Below the pieces are notes generated by a model. The model searched no databases, was not told where the DNA came from, and saw only the letters and a list, made by a program, of their open reading frames with translations. A DNA stretch of 64,000 nt from Tenacibaculum aiptasiae (lineage in GTDB: Bacteria > Bacteroidota > Bacteroidia > Flavobacteriales > Flavobacteriaceae), in NCBI RefSeq assembly GCF_008806755.1, contig NZ_WAAU01000011.1:1-64000 (forward strand), read 5' to 3'. Positions 61,272-64,000 of this stretch are shown here, in pieces (position 1 is the first letter of the stretch; each line of letters begins with the position of its first letter). The position numbers and the translations under genes were made by a program.

Positions 61272-62324
61272 ATGGGGCTTTCAAACAAACCTAAAAAAAT
61301 AAAGCTTTCTTATAATCATAATAGTATAGAAATGGGATTTGCTTTGAAAAACAGTGTTATAAACAATGCAAATGATAACCTTTTCTTTTACAAGCTTAGC
61401 TATTATGATAATAATGAATGGACAAAAATGGAAAACACTAGCTCATTACGTTTAAGAGATTTACCTTCTGGAAATCATACACTAGAAATAAAAGGTTATG
61501 ATAATGAAGGAAAACAATCAAATCATTTAAAATATAACATTTTTGTTTCTCAAATTTTTTATAAAACAACCTGGTTTTATTATTTAAGTACATTAATAAT
61601 TTTATCCAGTTTATATCTTTTTTATCAACATAAAAAAAATAGAATTCATGAAAAATATTTAGCACAACTACAAATTGTCAAACAAGAATCTAAGGCATTG
61701 AGAGCGCAAATGAATCCTCATTTTATATCGAATGCTTTAAATGGTATTCAAAGCGTATTAATTTTTGATGGTGTTAAAGTAGCAACACATTATATTCAAA
61801 TATTCTCTAAACTTTTTCGAACAACATTAGATATGACAGGGTCTGAGTGGACTTTTTTAAAAGATGAAATATCTTATTTAAAAAATTATATTGAATTAGA
61901 AGAAATGCGTTTCGAAAAAAAACTAAACACTATTTTCAATATCTCCCCTGAAATAAATATCAACTACCATAAAATACCCTGCATGCTAATTCAACCCATA
62001 ATTGAAAATGCTATTATACATGGATTATCTAACAAAGAAGAGAATTGGAAATTAACTATAGATTTTTCAATGATAGATGATTATATTCAAATTAAAGTTA
62101 TCGATAATGGTGTTGGAAGAGCTGCTGCTAAAATTAATAGAAGGAAAAAGAGACGCTCTTGGAGTACCGAGATTTTAAAAGATAGAATTTCTGGTTACAA
62201 TAGTATACATGAGAAAAAAATGCGATTACAAATAATTGATTTACATGAAAATGGTACCCCTTCAGGAACCAAGGTTGTTTTAAACATACCTACCCAAAAT
62301 AACATGACATCACATAAAAAATAA
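61272..62324 (+). CDS. LytS-type histidine kinase fragment (Y_Y_Y domain, TM, His_kinase, HATPase)
   Basis: 350 residues. Residues 1-95 correspond to a Y_Y_Y (Ig-like) domain (KKIKLSYNHNSIEMGFALKN ... PSGNHTLEIKGYDNEGK). One membrane helix is near 100-120 (WFYYLSTLIILSSLYLFY). The His_kinase region has ALRAQMNPHFISNALNGIQ, with the phosphorylated histidine in NPHF. The ATP-binding part has LIQPIIENAIIHGL (N box) and VIDNGVGRAAA. The Y_Y_Y part must be periplasmic but has no signal peptide, so this frame probably needs fusion to the preceding sensor. The conserved PHFLFN is here PHFISN, a mild deviation. Confidence 0.85.
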   Translation: MGLSNKPKKIKLSYNHNSIEMGFALKNSVINNANDNLFFYKLSYYDNNEWTKMENTSSLRLRDLPSGNHTLEIKGYDNEGKQSNHLKYNIFVSQIFYKTTWFYYLSTLIILSSLYLFYQHKKNRIHEKYLAQLQIVKQESKALRAQMNPHFISNALNGIQSVLIFDGVKVATHYIQIFSKLFRTTLDMTGSEWTFLKDEISYLKNYIELEEMRFEKKLNTIFNISPEININYHKIPCMLIQPIIENAIIHGLSNKEENWKLTIDFSMIDDYIQIKVIDNGVGRAAAKINRRKKRRSWSTEILKDRISGYNSIHEKKMRLQIIDLHENGTPSGTKVVLNIPTQNNMTSHKK

Positions 62325-62327
62325 ACT

Positions 62328-63083
62328 ATGGATAAAATAAATGCTATTATTATAGACGATGAAGTAAAAAACATTAGACTCCTAAAATATTATTTAAATG
62401 AGTTTTGTGGAGATATTAATGTAATAGCAGAAGCTACTTCTTTTGAAGAAGGAATAAAAGTTTTACAAAACAACAATACTGATATCTTATTTCTAGATAT
62501 ACAATTAAAAGACAAAACTGGATTTGAATTATTAGACTGTATTTTACCAGAAAATCTAAAAGTAATATTTGTTACTTCTCATGAAAAGTATGCTTTAAAA
62601 GCCTTTAAATACAATGCTGTTGATTATATTTTAAAACCAGTTATTACAGAAGAATTAATCTCTGCTGTGAATAGAGTAAAAAAAGATATTCAAGAAGAAA
62701 TATTTACATCAAAAACACAAATTAACAGTCTAAATAAAACAATCAGTGATTCTATAAAACAAGATTTCATAGCAATACCATCTAACGATCGTATTGAGTT
62801 GATTAAATTTAAAGATATTGTTTTTTTAGAATCTCAAGGACGCTATACCATTTTTCATTGTACTAACAACAGGCAAATAATAGCATCTCGTAATCTTGGT
62901 GATTACGATGATGTTTTTGATGGTTTACCCTTTTTTAGAACTCATAAAAGTTATATCATCAACATAAATCATACTTCAAAAATTATTAAAAATGACGGTT
63001 TTTATTGCAAAATGAATAACAATAAAAACATTCCAGTAGCTAGAAGAAGACAAGAAATATTAAATAGAGTCTTAGGTATTTAA
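62328..63083 (+). CDS. LytTR-family response regulator
   Basis: 251 residues. The receiver domain (about 1-120) has the acidic pair IIIDDE, the phospho-accepting aspartate in ILFLDIQLKDKTG and the lysine in DYILKPV. The LytTR DNA-binding domain (about 148-248) shows FIAIPSNDRIELIKFKDIVFLESQGRYT and FRTHKSYIINI with VARRRQ. It starts 3 bp after the kinase stop. The kinase and regulator form a cognate pair. Its target is likely the operon's own upstream region, where a two-site LytTR motif lies. Confidence 0.92.
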   Translation: MDKINAIIIDDEVKNIRLLKYYLNEFCGDINVIAEATSFEEGIKVLQNNNTDILFLDIQLKDKTGFELLDCILPENLKVIFVTSHEKYALKAFKYNAVDYILKPVITEELISAVNRVKKDIQEEIFTSKTQINSLNKTISDSIKQDFIAIPSNDRIELIKFKDIVFLESQGRYTIFHCTNNRQIIASRNLGDYDDVFDGLPFFRTHKSYIININHTSKIIKNDGFYCKMNNNKNIPVARRRQEILNRVLGI

Positions 63084-63088
63084 AATAA

Positions 63089-63114
63089 AAAAAGGCATTT
63101 ATAAAATGCCTTTT
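63089..63114. terminator. Bidirectional terminator
   Basis: An AAAAGGCATTT / AAATGCCTTTT stem with a 3-nt loop, between the regulator gene (end 63083) and the convergent ssb (end 63142). The T-run is stronger on the minus strand. Confidence 0.82.
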
Positions 63115-63141
63115 CCTCTTTTTCATAAAACAACTTTCCCA

Positions 63142-63477
63142 CTATTTACCACCTAGCATTAGTAATTCATTACAAATTACTTCGGTAACATAGCGCTTAA
63201 TACCTTCTTTATCTTCAAAAGATCTAGAAGTTAATTTTCCTTCAATCATTACTTCACTTCCTTTCTGCAAGTATTGTTCTATAATTTCAGCAATCTTATT
63301 CCATGCAACTATATAGTGCCATTCTGTATCAGTAACTTTTTCTCCTTCCGAGTTTTTATACGTTTCATTTGTAGCTAATGAAAACTTAGCTATTTTTTTA
63401 CCATTATCTAAATTGATAATTTCTGGGTCATTTCCTAAATTTCCAATCAACTGTACTCTGTTTTTTAGTGCATTCAT
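63142..63477 (-). CDS. ssb: Single-stranded DNA-binding protein
   Basis: 111 residues comprising one OB fold: MNALKNRVQLIGNLGNDPEIINLDNGKKIAKFSLATNETYKN, TEWHYIVAWNKIAEIIEQYLQKGSEVMIEGKLTSRSFEDKEG, ending in VICNELLMLGGK. The acidic C-terminal tip (DDIPF-type) that recruits partner proteins in housekeeping SSB is missing. This may therefore be a secondary SSB. Monocistronic. Confidence 0.9.
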   Translation of the reverse strand: MNALKNRVQLIGNLGNDPEIINLDNGKKIAKFSLATNETYKNSEGEKVTDTEWHYIVAWNKIAEIIEQYLQKGSEVMIEGKLTSRSFEDKEGIKRYVTEVICNELLMLGGK

Positions 63478-63645
63478 AATTATTATTTTTTCATTAAACA
63501 GTTAAGACTTTGTTATTCAATCGAATTAACACTGCAAATATCTAACACAATCCAAATCATAATCGGTAAGTAGTCGTTTGTTTTCGTTTGTAAATGAATG
63601 TAGTCGTTTATATTTTCCTATATTTGAAAAAAAGCATAGCTAAAA

Positions 63646-64000
63646 ATGAAGTTCCAATTAGAAACAAATCGTTTGAAATTAAGGCCGTTTGAAAAAAAAG
63701 ATACAGTACATATCTTTGAATTAGACTCAAACCCAGAAGTACATAAATATCTTGGAAATAATCCAATTACTACTTATAAACAGGCTGAAGATATTATTGA
63801 ATTTTTCGAAAAACAATACAATGAAAATGGTATTGGTAGGCTTGCTGCATTTGAAAAAGAATCAGGAGATTTTATAGGATGGTCAGGGTTAAAATTTAAT
63901 AAAGGTATAGAAGAAGAATTAAATGGCTTTACAAACTTTATTGATATAGGCTATAGATTATTACCAAAATTCTGGGGAAAAGGATATGCAACAGAATCAG
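63646..64000 (+). CDS. GNAT N-acetyltransferase, 5' part
   Basis: The first 118 codons of a RimJ/RimL-type acetyltransferase, running off the right edge of the window. It opens MKFQLETNRLKLRPFEKKD (the RLxLRPF signature). The acetyl-CoA site begins at YRLLPKFWGKGYATES, motif A of GNAT folds, and is cut by the window end. A TATATTTG promoter box lies at 63619-63626. Upstream, a GTAGTCGTTT direct repeat occurs at 63570 and 63600. The substrate is unknown; RimJ/RimL members acetylate protein N-termini or small amines. Confidence 0.85.
   Translation, partial: MKFQLETNRLKLRPFEKKDTVHIFELDSNPEVHKYLGNNPITTYKQAEDIIEFFEKQYNENGIGRLAAFEKESGDFIGWSGLKFNKGIEEELNGFTNFIDIGYRLLPKFWGKGYATES

Noticed and set aside
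1..64000. tRNA, rRNA or transposase genes
   Set aside because: I looked through the intergenic regions for tRNA-like T-arms and for transposase frames and found none that I can support.

Overview
The window is AT-rich DNA from a member of the Bacteroidota, almost certainly a marine-type Flavobacteriaceae (Tenacibaculum- or Polaribacter-like; the genus is inference). The case rests on a SusC/SusD pair, several TonB-dependent receptors with CarboxypepD_reg-like N-termini, a complete moxR-DUF58-batABCDE aerotolerance locus, lipoproteins with Bacteroidota-type lipoboxes, and repeated TAnnTTTG -7 boxes, which are specific to this phylum, just upstream of genes.

Region 1 (1-6.2 kb) is an accessory island. 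It holds small hypothetical lipoprotein and membrane genes, a DUF1444-like gene, a NACHT NTPase of the bacterial NLR-like defence class, and another orphan gene. Three recurring intergenic elements (a hairpin, then a T-rich/TTCGA core, then a TTCTGTATAGCCAGACA-like box) and a 41-bp tandem palindromic repeat separate the genes. This looks like a cassette-type hypervariable locus, although no integrase is visible.

Region 2 (6.2-18.6 kb) is mostly housekeeping: a YceI protein, a ChrA chromate transporter, a RhlE-like helicase, an arsR-DUF6428-arsC-like operon without an arsenite pump, rsmG, a fatty-acid desaturase, an aspartate aminotransferase, a retropepsin, tatD, an O6-methylguanine methyltransferase, tadA and lpxH.

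Region 3 (18.6-27.9 kb, minus strand) has two nutrient-uptake units. One is a TonB receptor with two related lipoproteins, then a terminator, then a SusC/SusD pair. No polysaccharide-degrading enzyme is nearby, so the substrate is unknown.

Region 4 (28-42.3 kb, plus strand) is moxR, a small orphan gene, DUF58 and batA-E, followed by sulP-uspA-sulP-carbonic anhydrase, which reads as an inorganic-carbon uptake and hydration module.

Region 5 (42.3-57.8 kb) has a TonB receptor next to a membrane-bound AraC regulator, with a perfect 12-bp inverted repeat between them. It also has cvpA, a short-chain dehydrogenase, a TlpA-like thioredoxin, yraN, a di-haem peroxidase, an LD-carboxypeptidase, metG, a secreted orphan and tex.

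Region 6 (57.8-64 kb) has a second copy of the small orphan gene from the bat locus and an 840-bp structured gene-poor stretch. That stretch ends in a two-site LytTR-type operator 21 bp in register. A sensor/kinase/LytTR regulator operon follows, whose hybrid sensor kinase is split in two at an A8 run. An ssb gene and the start of a GNAT acetyltransferase close the window.
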